The notes: a model not told the origin generated them from the sequence alone. A DNA stretch of 64,000 nt from Ursus arctos (GCF_023065955.2 NW_026622874.1:26469772-26533771); one strand, 5' to 3'. Counted from the stretch's first letter, positions 25,101-33,401 are shown. Numbers and translations: made by a program.

Positions 25101-28100
25101 TAATCTATTTAACTATAGGAAAAATAAATGAAATTCTCCTAATATAATTTCACATTGTAAAATTAGCATACATGGACTGAACTGAATGAACAACCCAGTG
25201 GCTATTTTAATGTGAAAATAATTCAATTCTGGAACTTCAAACAATAAGAGTTCAAACTGTATCCCGGTTCTAAACTAATATAATCAACAGTTACCATAAC
25301 TTAGAAGTAACAGAATGACAAATGATATAGTTGTCTTTATTAGGTTGTTGTAGAATGTGGCCCCTTGGTTTAGGTCTTTATTTTTTTTTAAGATTTACTT
25401 ATTTACTAGAGAGAGAGAGAGAAAGAGAGCATGCGTGCAAGTGAGGGAAGGGACAGAGGGACAGAATCTTTAAGTAGATTACCAGCTGAGCAAGGAGCTC
25501 TATGTGGGGCTCAATCTCACCACCCAAGAGATCATGACCCAAGCTGAAACCAAGAGTTGGACGCTTAACTGACTGAGCCACCCAGGAGCTCCTCAAAGGA
25601 TTTTTCTAAGAGAGTTTATAATCTTAATACAGTAACATAGGCATTGAATATAAAGGGTGTGTTTATCTGGAATTAAACTTGAACCTTATTCTAAATTGAG
25701 AACAGGTCAAATTATAAAGCAAAATCTCTTTTAAGATTTATTTATTTATTTGAGAGAGAGAGAGACAAAGTGCATGTGCGTGCATGCACAGGAGGAGCAG
25801 AGGGAGGGGGAGGGAGTCTCAAGCAGATCCCATGCTGAGCAGGGAGCCCGATGTGGGGCTCAATCGCAGGACCTTGAGATCATGATTTGAGCTGAAATCA
25901 AGAGTCTGACGCTCAACTGACTAAGCCACCCGGGCACCACAAAGCATAACCTTATCAGAAGCAATGGATAAGGAAACAAGGCAGGATAAGAGTTAAAAAA
26001 AAAAAAAAAAAGTCAGGGATAGTTAATTTCATAGTTACCATTACTTACAGTTGTGGACTTTCCTAATATCAAAAAAAAGCAAACCCAGGACAACTGGAAC
26101 TAAAAACCGAAGGATACTAAACATTAATAACTGAACTAAATCCTTTCCCCTGCTTTTCAAAATAGTTTAAACAGTTTTTAAACCTCAAGTAGACTATCAA
26201 TATAGCCTACTTCTATGTTACATTGATACTAAGATACAAATATTTTTACACTTTAACATCTCTGAAATTGGGATGCATCACACCATCTATGGCATATTAC
26301 AGTTTAACTGGCAGCATTTCTTCCTTCTAGGTAGTACATACAACAATGACGGTGATCTTAAAACTGAGGACATTTTAGATTTGATGAAACATTGACTGTA
26401 TCATGTCATGATTTTACTATCCAGACTATTTAATCCATTTTATTTTATTTTGTTTATTTATTTTTTAAATGGGTACCATGCCCAACATGGGGCTTGAACT
26501 CACGACCCTGAGATCAAGAGTCCCATGCTTTACTGACTGAGCCAGCTAGGCACCCCCCACTTAATTCATTTTAAATGGAAAGTAGTGTAACATATTCATG
26601 CACACCACACTTAACGAACTTCACTGAGTAGCTAATTATGACACAGGAGAGTGACAATGAGGTACTTGGGGAAAATGAAAAGGCTATGGAGAAGACAAAC
26701 CTGGGTATGAATTTTGGTTCCATCATGTATCGTGTAATCACAGGGAAGAGCCTTAGCTTCTCTGAGCTCCAGTTTCCTCACCTATAAAACGGGTACATCT
26801 ATTCTGCAGAGTTATGCGAATGAATGACCATATACAAAGTGGATGGTAATTAGTAGTTACTCAAGTATCCATCCCATTTTTTCTTGACATATGCCTGTAT
26901 GGCTTACTCCAATAAACAATCTACAGAGCAGATTCACTGAACCTCTGAGTAAGTTATGATTTGGGACCCTTGATGAACCAGGCTATAATGTGTACATAAA
27001 AAAAAAGTTGGCAGATAAGGCAAAAAACAAAATCACTTTTCTTACCTGGGGTTTCTTGGGCTCTCTGGATAGTTTTCTTTGGGACGGTTTGGCTTAAAAT
27101 AGTTCGTGAAGATGGTTCATCCTCTAAAGAACAGACATGACATTTGTCAAAATTCAGTATATATGACATGGGTACAGATTATGCACCTTAACAGCAATAT
27201 ATAAGCAGAAATGCAAGTAATTCATTTCTTTAGAAATGTGTAATTAGGTCTACCAAAACTTAGGAATTTGGGAAGAACTACTCTTAAGGCAATACAAAAA
27301 TAAACTATTCACCTTTGATGCTTTACAATAAAAAGTATATTAATTTAGGAATTCAAAAGATGGGCCAGAGTTTCAGAAATGATGTGGAAGAAAGCAGAAG
27401 TGTGAAAAATGTTTAGATGCGTATACATTTACTAAAATAGAAGTAAATCCTTTATGTATTTAAAAAAAAAAAAAGCTTATATAACTGCATTAGGCTCCGT
27501 GGCAGAGTCAATACAATGTAACCTATTTACTGCCTACCACGTGCAAAGCTTCTTCAGATATTGAAGGAGATAAAATTAACCTAAATTCAAAGATGATGGG
27601 ATCTTTGTCTTCAGGAAGTTTCTAATCTTAGAAGTAAAACCAAGTGGGCTAAACTGTCTTGAGGAGCTACACCCCAGAGCAACTTAGATCTCTTTAACAT
27701 AAAGTTTTCAAAATCAACGCATCTTCAAATGTGTCAGCACTTCATGTGTCCGCAGGTACAAGCGTTACCTATGACTCTGCTCTTAGCAGAAAATCCACCT
27801 CCTTTTGGCATCTATCAATGGGCTACCACTAACTGTGTAATCCCATTGTGATTCAAACCCCTGGATTTTTAGCTCATAGGTGCCTTACACGGGGCTAACA
27901 CGAAACTTCACCTGTGACTCAGTGTTAGATGGCGGAGAAGGCGGTGGGTGGGAGAGGGTGGCTTAAGGGAGTTGCTTCACCTGTGACTTACCTAAAAATA
28001 TACTCTCGCGTTGCCAACATCCTTTCGGCCCATTTGGAGGAAAACTAAGTTTTGTTGAGCTACTTAACCAATAAGATTACACCGAGGGCCCCCAACGTGG

Positions 28101-29290
28101 CGAATTTTTGCACAGACCACCATACTTGAGAAAGAGCTCAAGTTTATCAGGCATTAGGGATCTTCAAGCTCGGGATAACGGCCTTACCCCACCTCGGTGT
28201 AAGTATTTGGGTGGGGTCTCCAGTCAATTCACCAACTACCCTATCCTTCCAAACGCCCACTCACCAAATTTCCCCTCCCTCTCCCCCCACCCGGTGACGA
28301 TGGAAAAGGACTGAAAGGTTACATCAGAACCACAACTTTCAGCTGGGAACTTCTGGCCTCTCAGAGAGGAAATGGAAGTGGCCTTGGTAGCAAAATCCAC
28401 AGGACAGAGGGAACCGAAGTGAAACCGAGCCTTTAGTGTTTCGATGTCCCGCCAGCCACCCAACTCGCCGTCCCCCCCTGAAGGCCTGCAGAAAGAGGCA
28501 ATTCGGAACCCCCCAGGTCGATACCCAAGGATGCGCAGAGGTCCCCGCTCAGGTCGCTCCGCGCTACTGCCTTTCCAATCCTCCCGCCTGAGCCTCTTCC
28601 CCGCCTGCGGTCGGGGAGGACCCCGCGTGGGGGCGCCCGTCCCCCCCGCGCCGCGGAGCCACTGGAGCCCGGGCGGGGACGAGCTGCGCGGGGACGCACG
28701 CCCGCCCGCCCGCCCGGCACGCGCACACGCTCCGCTTGCGCCCGCGCGCTGCGCTCGCTCCCTGGCTCGCGGCTGAGACTGTTACCTCCGGCGGCCTCAC
28801 CTTCAGAAGAAGGAGAGTCCCGTAACCCTCTCCTGGCCGTAACCGGAGACGGCTGGAGCAGGGGCTGCTGTGGCTGCGGCTGCTGCTGCTGCTGCTGCAG
28901 GCGGGTACTCCTTCGCGTGTGCATCTCCTCGGCTCCCTGGAGTCGCGGTTGCCTCCGCTGCCGAGACCGAAGGTAGTAGGCGCTTTCTCTCACTTCCTCT
29001 TTCCCAGAATCAGGCCGGAACTCTTCTAGCGGGACTCGTCTTCTCGCCGGGGACTTTTCTTTGGCCACCCGGGGCTCGAAGTCGCCGTACACTTCTGGCG
29101 GCTCTTCTGAGAACCTCACTTCCCGCCGGCCGTGGCGCGACGGCGAAGGAGTTCCGTACGCAGGCGCGTCACTGCCGCCGCCATTTTGAGGGGCGAGCCG
29201 GCGCCTTCCCTCCCGTAGGGGGGCCCGGGGTGTGACGTACATCCCCCATCCTTCCCTGCCCGGCGCCGCCCGCCACCCGTCGCCCGCCAT
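4698..29290 (-). CDS. TOR1AIP1: TOR1AIP1 (LAP1), 5' and middle coding exons, gene partial
   Basis: This gene encodes lamina-associated polypeptide 1, an inner-nuclear-membrane protein. Its nucleoplasmic N-terminal part contacts lamins and its luminal domain activates torsin ATPases. I recognise it from exon 1 (start [16 protein letters not shown], with motifs [17 protein letters not shown] and [15 protein letters not shown]) and from a series of short exons whose translations follow the human protein in order: [86 protein letters not shown]. Coding pieces on the minus strand are 29290-28801, 27123-27046, 23438-23379, (22457-22413), 11390-11349, 10545-10459, 7961-7905, 5321-5280 and 4766-4698. 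All introns are phase 1. The transmembrane segment and luminal domain are not in the window and must lie to the left. TOR1AIP2 diverges from it about 3.9 kb away. Confidence 0.95.
4767..5279 (-). other. TOR1AIP1: TOR1AIP1 intron, short
   Basis: AT-rich intron with no repeat or gene that I recognise. Confidence 0.85.
5280..5321 (-). CDS. TOR1AIP1: TOR1AIP1 exon (DKQPPVL)
   Basis: This 42-nt exon has acceptor ctgttttag and donor A|gtaagt. It encodes [14 protein letters not shown], matching human SQNFTAHDKQPSVL. It is phase 1 on both sides. Confidence 0.92.
5580..5725 (-). repeat. MIR relic
   Basis: gaatgcttaccaggtatg...caaataagggcactgaaattg...catttgcccaagattacat. Confidence 0.7.
6211..6452 (-). 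mobile_element. SINEC
   Basis: Reverse Can-SINE; target duplication aagaagtactttt at 6201-6213 and 6453-6465. Confidence 0.92.
6922..7135 (+). mobile_element. SINEC
   Basis: Starts ggggcgcctgggtggctcagtcagttaag and ends in a TC tract and (AAAT)n tail. Confidence 0.92.
7905..7961 (-). CDS. TOR1AIP1: TOR1AIP1 exon ([13 protein letters not shown])
   Basis: This 57-nt exon has acceptor gtttttttag and an excellent donor A|gtaagt. It encodes [19 protein letters not shown], matching human [19 protein letters not shown]. It is phase 1 on both sides. Confidence 0.93.
8650..8960 (-). mobile_element. L1 3' end fragment
   Basis: Carnivore L1 3' sequence in reverse (ttaaattccagttagttaacatacggtatagtattagtttcagatgtac... 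catcacctgtttcaccc... gttctctatagttaagagtctg). Confidence 0.85.
9190..9405 (-). repeat. MIR relic
   Basis: catgacaggtactttctaggtgcttgcac...ggtgaggaaactgaggaacacagaagttaaac...gaaacccagggattctggc. Confidence 0.8.
9893..10127 (-). mobile_element. SINEC
   Basis: Reverse Can-SINE with an internal (AC)n (9958-9975), followed by a 30-base poly(A) run at 10139-10168. Confidence 0.88.
10459..10545 (-). CDS. TOR1AIP1: TOR1AIP1 acidic exon
   Basis: This 87-nt exon has acceptor cttctttttag and donor G|gtaac. Its 29 codons begin [19 protein letters not shown] and are rich in Asp, Glu and Ser, matching the acidic, phosphorylatable stretch of human LAP1 (GETEEDDQDSS). It is phase 1 on both sides. Confidence 0.93.
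10546..11348 (-). other. TOR1AIP1: TOR1AIP1 intron
   Basis: Unique AT-rich sequence; I see no repeat or gene in it. Confidence 0.8.
11349..11390 (-). CDS. TOR1AIP1: TOR1AIP1 exon with KVNF motif
   Basis: This 42-nt exon has acceptor cttttctag and donor G|gtattc. It encodes [14 protein letters not shown]. The KVNF tetrapeptide is the second RVxF-type PP1 docking motif known in human LAP1. It is phase 1 on both sides. Confidence 0.93.
12358..12555 (-). mobile_element. SINEC
   Basis: Reverse Can-SINE from the poly(T) to gcacccaggtgcccc. Confidence 0.9.
12845..13065 (-). repeat. MIR relic
   Basis: ttaagtgacttttctaagggtgtcagaac...ggacttgaacacaggctcttctgatttctagtctacca. Confidence 0.65.
13443..13489. 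repeat. (CCA)n microsatellite
   Basis: About 15 CCA/ACC units within the L1. It creates spurious His-rich and Thr-rich reading frames. Confidence 0.97.
15529..15657 (-). mobile_element. SINEC, older type, within L1
   Basis: Short reverse Can-SINE (ctctacacccaatgtgaagctcgaattcacaaccccc...gagccagccaggtgtccc). Confidence 0.85.
16147..16174. repeat. Poly(T) run, 28 bases
   Basis: Uninterrupted T run between L1 fragments. Confidence 0.97.
16390..16860 (-). mobile_element. L1 ORF1 N-terminal fragment and adjoining L1 end
   Basis: Reverse-strand reading of 16530-16860 gives an L1 ORF1p-like coiled-coil segment ([38 protein letters not shown]). It belongs to the same orientation as the 13-15.8 kb L1. 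16390-16520 resembles a separate L1M 3' end. Confidence 0.7.
16862..17025 (-). mobile_element. SINEC, diverged
   Basis: ttttgagagagagaacaaatgc...gatgatgacctgagccgaaatcaggcacccc. Confidence 0.8.
17088..17145. repeat. Two back-to-back exact tandem duplications (14 bp x2, then 15 bp x2)
   Basis: actgggtaaaagga occurs at 17088-17101 and 17102-17115; acacaggcctttagt follows at 17116-17130 and 17131-17145. Confidence 0.97.
18405..18607 (+). mobile_element. SINEC, bear type, young
   Basis: ggggtgcctgggtggcacagcggttaagcgtctgcc... with the ctctctcgctggctgtctct tail; target duplication aaaggccctttctt at 18391-18404 and 18608-18621. Confidence 0.95.
19050..19265 (+). repeat. L2 relic
   Basis: tccttcaaaattcaggtcaaatgccatttcctccatgaaacctcccaacctc is the familiar L2 3' passage. 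Confidence 0.7.
19360..19552 (+). mobile_element. SINEC, young
   Basis: gggcacctgggtggctcagttgttaagcgtctgcc...; (AAAT)n tail and imperfect flanking repeats ataaatgtacgttt/ataaatgtttgttt. Confidence 0.93.
20004..20541 (+). pseudogene. ASL: Processed argininosuccinate lyase (ASL) pseudogene, 5'-truncated
   Basis: The translation of 20190-20400 follows the C-terminal part of argininosuccinate lyase ([16 protein letters not shown], then [20 protein letters not shown] and ELQTI.PL..GD...WYYRHSVEQ) with substitutions and a stop directly after HSVEQ where the functional protein continues. A DWQI-type remnant, a 3' UTR and AATAAA (about 20507) followed by a short A-rich tail come next. There are no introns. 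The flanks carry a 12-bp target-site duplication aaagctgtggca (19992-20003 and 20542-20553), as expected of an L1-mediated retrocopy. It lies antisense within TOR1AIP1 intron sequence and is not expected to be functional. Confidence 0.85.
21105..21245 (+). repeat. hAT-type MER relic (MER58-like)
   Basis: agtggtaaactttttccataaagggccaaatagtaaatatttgagactttgccagaccacatgaggtctc. Confidence 0.65.
21564..21632 (+). mobile_element. Very short 5'-truncated L1 insertion with perfect target duplication
   Basis: The sequence ggatgtactgtatggtgactaacataatataataaaaatcattt plus a poly(A) is the extreme L1 3' end. It is flanked by 17-bp direct repeats agaaagtaaaagtgctg at 21547-21563 and 21633-21649. Confidence 0.9.
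22413..22457 (-). CDS. TOR1AIP1: Candidate 45-nt cassette exon of TOR1AIP1
   Basis: A strong acceptor (pyrimidine-rich ctatctctcttgcag) is followed by 45 nt that read [15 protein letters not shown] in the frame set by exon 3, then a weak donor G|gtttgt. The piece is phase 1 on both ends and, if included, inserts 15 residues between the exon 3 and 11.35-kb exon products. The human LAP1B protein I know goes directly from the exon 3 segment to EATSVQQKVNF, so the exon is either alternative, species-restricted or fortuitous. It does not look like any repeat I recognise. Confidence 0.5.
22458..23378 (-). other. TOR1AIP1: Intron between candidate cassette exon and exon 3
   Basis: AT-rich, with a 13-bp tandem (atttatacatgaa, near 23138-23165). 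Nothing else is recognised. Confidence 0.75.
23379..23438 (-). CDS. TOR1AIP1: TOR1AIP1 exon 3
   Basis: This 60-nt exon has acceptor ...gtattag and donor G|gtaag. It encodes [20 protein letters not shown], matching the human VSEDLVIRLRRPPLR stretch. It is phase 1 on both sides. Confidence 0.92.
24895..25008 (+). repeat. L2 3' tail relic
   Basis: agcatggggactggcataaagtaggcgctgaataaatatctggagaatgaatgaatg. Confidence 0.65.
25380..25592 (-). mobile_element. SINEC
   Basis: Reverse Can-SINE, diverged, ending gactgagccacccaggagctcc. Confidence 0.88.
25732..25941 (-). mobile_element. SINEC
   Basis: Reverse Can-SINE ending gactaagccacccgggcacca. Confidence 0.9.
26440..26558 (-). mobile_element. SINEC, older short type
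   Basis: catgcccaacatggggcttgaactcacgaccctgagatcaagagtcccatgc... ends ctaggcacccccc. Confidence 0.85.
26655..26870 (+). repeat. MIR relic
   Basis: gggtatgaattttggttccatcatg...gagctccagtttcctcacctataaaacgggtac. Confidence 0.75.
27046..27123 (-). CDS. TOR1AIP1: TOR1AIP1 exon 2
   Basis: This 78-nt exon has acceptor ...ttctttag and donor G|gtaag. It encodes [20 protein letters not shown] followed by RAQETP, which aligns with the human EDEASS...SQT.SKKT region of LAP1. It is phase 1 on both sides, so skipping keeps frame. Confidence 0.93.
27124..28800 (-). other. TOR1AIP1: TOR1AIP1 intron 1
   Basis: Unique sequence becoming GC-rich toward exon 1. 27.9-28.8 kb has CpG-rich text that may carry promoter-proximal elements. 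No gene is supported. Confidence 0.8.
28801..29290 (-). CDS. TOR1AIP1: TOR1AIP1 exon 1, coding part
   Basis: The ATG is at 29290-29288 and 163 codons are read before a GTGAGG donor at 28800-28795; the last base is the first base of a split codon. The reading frame stays open past the donor, but homology to LAP1 stops exactly there ([11 protein letters not shown]). Visible motifs are the RVxF-type protein phosphatase 1 docking sequence REVRF at residues 56-60, a basic run RSRQRRQPR near 108-116, and a glutamine-rich tract at about 132-142 encoded mostly by CAG. Met123 (28924-28922, in [10 protein letters not shown]) corresponds to the internal start known in human as the origin of the shorter LAP1C isoform. 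The exon lies inside a strong CpG island. Confidence 0.95.
28922..28924 (-). promoter_or_regulatory. TOR1AIP1: Candidate internal start codon for the LAP1C-type isoform (Met123)
   Basis: This in-frame ATG sits in the context GAGGAGATGC, with G at -3, in the same place as the human Met122 reported to start LAP1C. The matching position and flanking residues are visible here; use of the start is inferred from the human gene. Confidence 0.55.
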
Positions 29291-31688
29291 AGTTGTTGAC
29301 GTAGCTTGAGTCGATCGCGAAGGTGGTTTTGGGGTCCCTAGATTCTCCAGCCGTTGATGGCGACGACTTCTCGGGGTGTTGGGCGGTGGTCGCGGAGGTC
29401 AGGGAGGCAGTTGAGAGTCGCTGGGGCCGCCGCCTGCGTCGTCCCTGCTGTGCTGCGAACCCGCCTCTGGGCCCATGGTGTGTCCTGAGGGCTGTGGGAG
29501 AGGCAGTGCCTATGCCGGGTCAGCTGTTGCGGGTCACTCCCGCCTCCTGGCTGAAGGCACCAAAGAGGAGGAGAAGAGGGAGTACGACGTCGCTGTCCTT
29601 GGCCTTGGGGGAAGGAGGGAGGGAGGGGACGACGGAGAAGGGACAACTGGCTGAGCAAATTGCCTCTCCTAAACCAGCTGCTCGTGGCAACTGTTGCCCG
29701 CACGCAGGACACGAAGGTGCTGGCCCCCGGTTCCGAGTCCCTGGGAAAGGCCGAGCGAAAGTCGGGTGAAGTTTCTGTCCTCGCCCCCAGGCTGTTGCGC
29801 AGTTTTCCTGGAACCTTTTTGATAGACTGCTACCTTAGTCCTGCTTTTCCAAGTGTTTCTAGTAGGAGTGAGGGTTTAAAGATACTTCTGCAAGTGCCAT
29901 CTTTTCTTGCAAAAATTTTTAGTTTTCAGCTCCTGATGAAGGCAGTTAGCTAGTTTTACATTTTAAGTCACCTGTTGAGTGCAGAATCGAATCTACAGGC
30001 ACACGCTCGGGTGGATTTCCATTTGCAGAATTTATGCAGTCTTATTCCTGGCTCACATGTAAAAGCTCCGTTCCAGTAGCACTGTTCAGAAACCTTGTTA
30101 GTGCCGTGTTATGGACATTGAAAAATAAATAGTTTTATTAAATAAGAGCAATATAATTTTAACTTGTGATCCATTATTTTGATTTTGATTTTGGGTATGG
30201 TTTGATCTACTGAATTTGACTTAGGGTTTCCTGCATTTAGTTTACCGAATAAGAAAACATGGTAATAGCTATTTGTTTCACTTCTCTATACCATCTTAAC
30301 AGATGTGGCTGATCTGCAGATATTTAGCCAAATTTAGACATGGAGGTGGTCAATATTTGGGAGAAAGATTAATGTTACCTCAAACATACACACTTGCCTC
30401 CTTGGAGTTCTAGAATTGATTTTAGTGAGTAGATTTAAGATAAAATTGTAATTTTGGGACCCGTTACAATGAATGACTCTGAAAACGTTGAAGATGTTTC
30501 AGGTATTTTAAATCACCTTAGAATATTTTTAAGCGACTCATTTGCTTAAACTGGGCAAAAATTTCAATTTAATGAAATTTTCAGGTGTATTATGTTTTCA
30601 CTAATAGTTGATAAATTTGGCCGCTGACACAATTAACATGCTTTGGAGTCACTTAGGTTTTAGTCTGTTAGGAGCTTAGTTTAGTTTTGTTTACAGTATG
30701 CAACATAGCCAAAGAAACTGGAGGAAGAATAACAAAGGAGATGCTACTTATTTCTTAAGCATTTATTTTAAGGGAAAATTAAAAGTGTATTCTCCTTTGT
30801 CAGCTTGGGTTAAATGATAGAGTATTTGGAAAATTTGTGGGACTTAATTCTCAGATAAAATGCTGAAAAAATTGATACTTGGTAATACCTGGTTTTTATT
30901 TGATTTAAGTAATGATTTCTCTATAAGGTGCCTATTATATTGCTCATTATTAACATAATAAAAGTTTCATAATGCAATTATTAAAGGATATAAAATTTTA
31001 TAGTATTAATATACAAAGTTCACATTATGAACATTAATGCATATTAAGTACCTCTGTAAAACATTTATCAGTACAGTATCTATTCAGAAACTTGTATATA
31101 GACTTTTAAAGTTAGGTTTGGGGACATATTAAAAAAATGACAAGAGGTTTTACATATTATTGAACAATCAGATAAGATGATCTTCATATTATTGAATAAT
31201 AAGTACTGTTATACAAAATGCTTATAGAGGCTTAGGAAAGAAACTAATGGCTTTGGCTTTCCAAATAAATTGGGAATCTTAAAATCAGAGGCGTGGTAAC
31301 TTTAATGTTAACACATACATTTGCTTAGGATTTTCCCTTTTGTGTAGGTAATAATACATATTCCTAGCTCTGCCATACTTGCCTCCCACACCTAGCAACC
31401 TTACAGATACCAACTTTCATCACTAACTGTGAGGTAAAGCTAAACTCTTGTCAAACCAGATTTTCTGCTGTAGATGTTTTCCAAACTATAAGGGTGGCCC
31501 AAAAGAGGTGACATTAGAGGCAGTAGATTCATAGCCAATAGTGTAAGGGACTTGTGAGGTCACCAATACCAAGAAGGGGCAGGAGCTCTGGATGTCAGAC
31601 AATTACTTCGGGAATTTGAGATATATAGAGGAATTCAGTGGATCACAAGAGAAGACAGGTAAGAGAAGAAATGATTACAACAAGGAAT

Positions 31689-31755
31689 TTAATTCATACA
31701 TTTATCAAACATCTGTGTTCCCACACAATAGATGTTTGATAAATGTATGAATTAA
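31689..31755. repeat. Perfect 26-bp inverted repeat with 15-bp loop
   Basis: The left arm 31689-31714 is the exact reverse complement of the right arm 31730-31755; the spacer is 31715-31729. The right arm resembles the 3' tail common to L2/MIR elements (gatgtttgataaatgtatga). The arms would form an AT-rich hairpin in DNA or RNA. Confidence 0.95.
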
Positions 31756-32769
31756 TGTGTATTCTTTACCTTTAGGTAACTTGCCATTTATTAGGGGAAA
31801 GACATATACTAAAAATTATAATTCAGATTAAATGACTGGATTAATTGGTATACCTAGCTGTTATGCCTAGGTCTAGAAATCTAGTGTTGTTGACACTGGA
31901 TTTCTAAAGCAGCTATTCTAAAGGAAATATTTTAAAATAATGTAATTTTTGTATGTAAGTTTTTTGTTTAGGGTAAGCAGAAATCCAGTTACTGAGAAAG
32001 CATCTATCAATTCATTGTGCATAATCACATTTCTGGTCAGATAGGAAAAGAACTTTATATCTTAGTAGAAATACAACATTGTTATTTTTAATAAGTTAAA
32101 AATGATTAAAATATTAAGAGAAACTAAAGAAGTAGTAGCTAACTCCATTTATTCCCCATTCTCACAAGTGATAGGAAAAATATTTTAAAGACAATACAAA
32201 TGAAAGTGTCTAGCTGGAAATTAAGAAAAATTAAATTCAACAAAGTGAATGGGATATAATATTCTTCCACTATTCTTTGTTGAATTAGAAATTGCAGTCA
32301 AATACTAAACAGCATTAAGCAAGTATTAAATCTTGTGATTTCTGCAGAAAGAGAATGATAGATGAAGGCACCAAAAATCACCACTACATGAAGAATCATT
32401 AACCAAATAAATATTTGAATTTTTTCTTTGTACTAGACAGCCCCTGTTCTAGGTGCTGGGTATATAGCAGTGAAAGAATAGACCAAAAGACAACCGTCCC
32501 TGCCTTGGAATTTACATTCTCTGGGAGTCAGATAAAAATCTAAGTAAAATAGTATATTGGTCAGAAATGTTACGGGAAAAAATGAGGAAAGGGAAAGCAA
32601 GTAAGCTTTAAGAGGGATTTCTTCTGTGTTGTTTTGAGTTGGTGTTGGTCAGGAACAGGAATTTTAGACTTTCTTGACTGCCCCTGACCGATCATGTGTT
32701 CTAGGGTAAATTGTTGCCATGTCTCAATCTTCACATTTGTAAAATTAATCAAAATAATAGCTATTTTTT

Positions 32770-32985
32770 ATTTATCATTTACTGCTGTCATTTAACAGAT
32801 ACCGTTACGTTCATTAATTAGCACGTTTACTCACAATAACCTTATGAGGTATGTATGTAAGAGCCTTGTCCCCATTTGACACGAGCAAACTGAGGTTTGG
32901 ATTAAGCAACTCGAGGACACACACCTAGTAAAGGTAGAGACCGGGTTCGAAGTCACTTCTGATTGGTGCTTGCCGTTACTGGGTA
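32770..32985 (-). repeat. MIR relic upstream of the TOR1AIP2 promoter
   Basis: caataaccttatgaggtatgtatg...gagcaaactgaggtttggattaagcaactcgagg...gggttcgaagtcacttctg. Confidence 0.75.
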
Positions 32986-33049
32986 GTGCCCCTCACTGAG
33001 TCTATTCCACGGGTTGTTCCAGCCTGTAAATTCATAAAGGCTAGAGTTG

Positions 33050-33400
33050 GTGGTGGTTTTGCAGAGATGCGGGCCTTCTTGTGGAACTGCAGGGGAAGCG
33101 AACCCGGGCGGTTCTGTTGCGCGCACTCACCACGCCCCTCGCCTGGGCTCCCGTGGGTGGGTGGGGAGTGGAGGGGGGTGGTGCGCACTGGGTTGTTGGA
33201 GGGGCGGGCCGACTACCAGTCCCAGCATTCCGCGGGCTCCTCCCCTCCCCGCGGAGGTCATGTCACGTGGACAGGGACTGGGAAGACGTTTTGATCCGCC
33301 GCGTCCGAGGAGGGGTGCAGCCTGGCGTCGTGGAGCAGAAAGAACACCCGAAGGGCTCCCCTGACGTTGACAGTTGACAGTTTAAGACCCTACTAGAATT
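33050..33400 (+). promoter_or_regulatory. TOR1AIP2: CpG island, probable TOR1AIP2 promoter
   Basis: This short GC-rich island has a GC box ggggcggg (33201-33208), a motif actaccagtcccagcattc (33212-33230) resembling the ZNF143/THAP11-type ACTACA..TCCCAG site, and an E-box CACGTG (33264-33269). Its place 3.9 kb from the TOR1AIP1 start codon agrees with the divergent arrangement of the two genes in human. Confidence 0.7.
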
Positions 33401-33401
33401 T
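33231..33401 (+). other. TOR1AIP2: Candidate TOR1AIP2 first (non-coding) exon
   Basis: Downstream of the promoter motifs, sequence runs to a donor-like ...gaattt|gtaagtaag at 33401/33402. The intron part of the donor is near perfect; the exon side (ttt) is not. The 5' boundary given is only a guess. No ATG-led reading frame of interest is needed here because the coding start is in the 56.8-kb exon. Confidence 0.45.

Larger units (their letters stand above)
23439..27045 (-). other. TOR1AIP1: TOR1AIP1 intron 2
   Basis: Contains an L2 tail, three SINEs and a MIR. The rest is unique AT-rich sequence. Confidence 0.85.
28430..29780. promoter_or_regulatory. CpG island and promoter region of TOR1AIP1
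   Basis: The stretch is strongly GC- and CpG-rich, in sharp contrast to the AT-rich flanks, and covers TOR1AIP1 exon 1 plus about 500 bp upstream. A CRE-like core tgacg occurs just upstream of the start codon (about 29297). No TATA box is seen near the start, as usual for a CpG-island promoter. The exact transcription start cannot be read from the sequence. Confidence 0.85.
29781..33040. other. Intergenic region between the divergent genes
   Basis: This AT-rich unique sequence separates the two CpG islands. It has no supported gene. It contains a 26-bp-arm palindrome (31689-31755) and a MIR relic near 32.77-32.98 kb; otherwise I recognise nothing in it. Confidence 0.7.

Noticed and set aside
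28433..28800. Extension of the TOR1AIP1 exon 1 reading frame beyond 28801
   Set aside because: LAP1 homology ends exactly at a GTGAGG donor and resumes in frame at 27123; the extension is Gly/Arg/Ala-rich CpG-island translation.
29323..29769. 148-codon plus-strand ORF in the CpG island
   Set aside because: GC-rich composition makes chance ORFs; no recognisable protein, no splice or start support. At most it overlaps a divergent non-coding transcript.
33047..33377. Overlapping 98-105 codon ORFs in the second CpG island
   Set aside because: Chance GC-rich frames over the TOR1AIP2 promoter, in different frames with no recognisable product.
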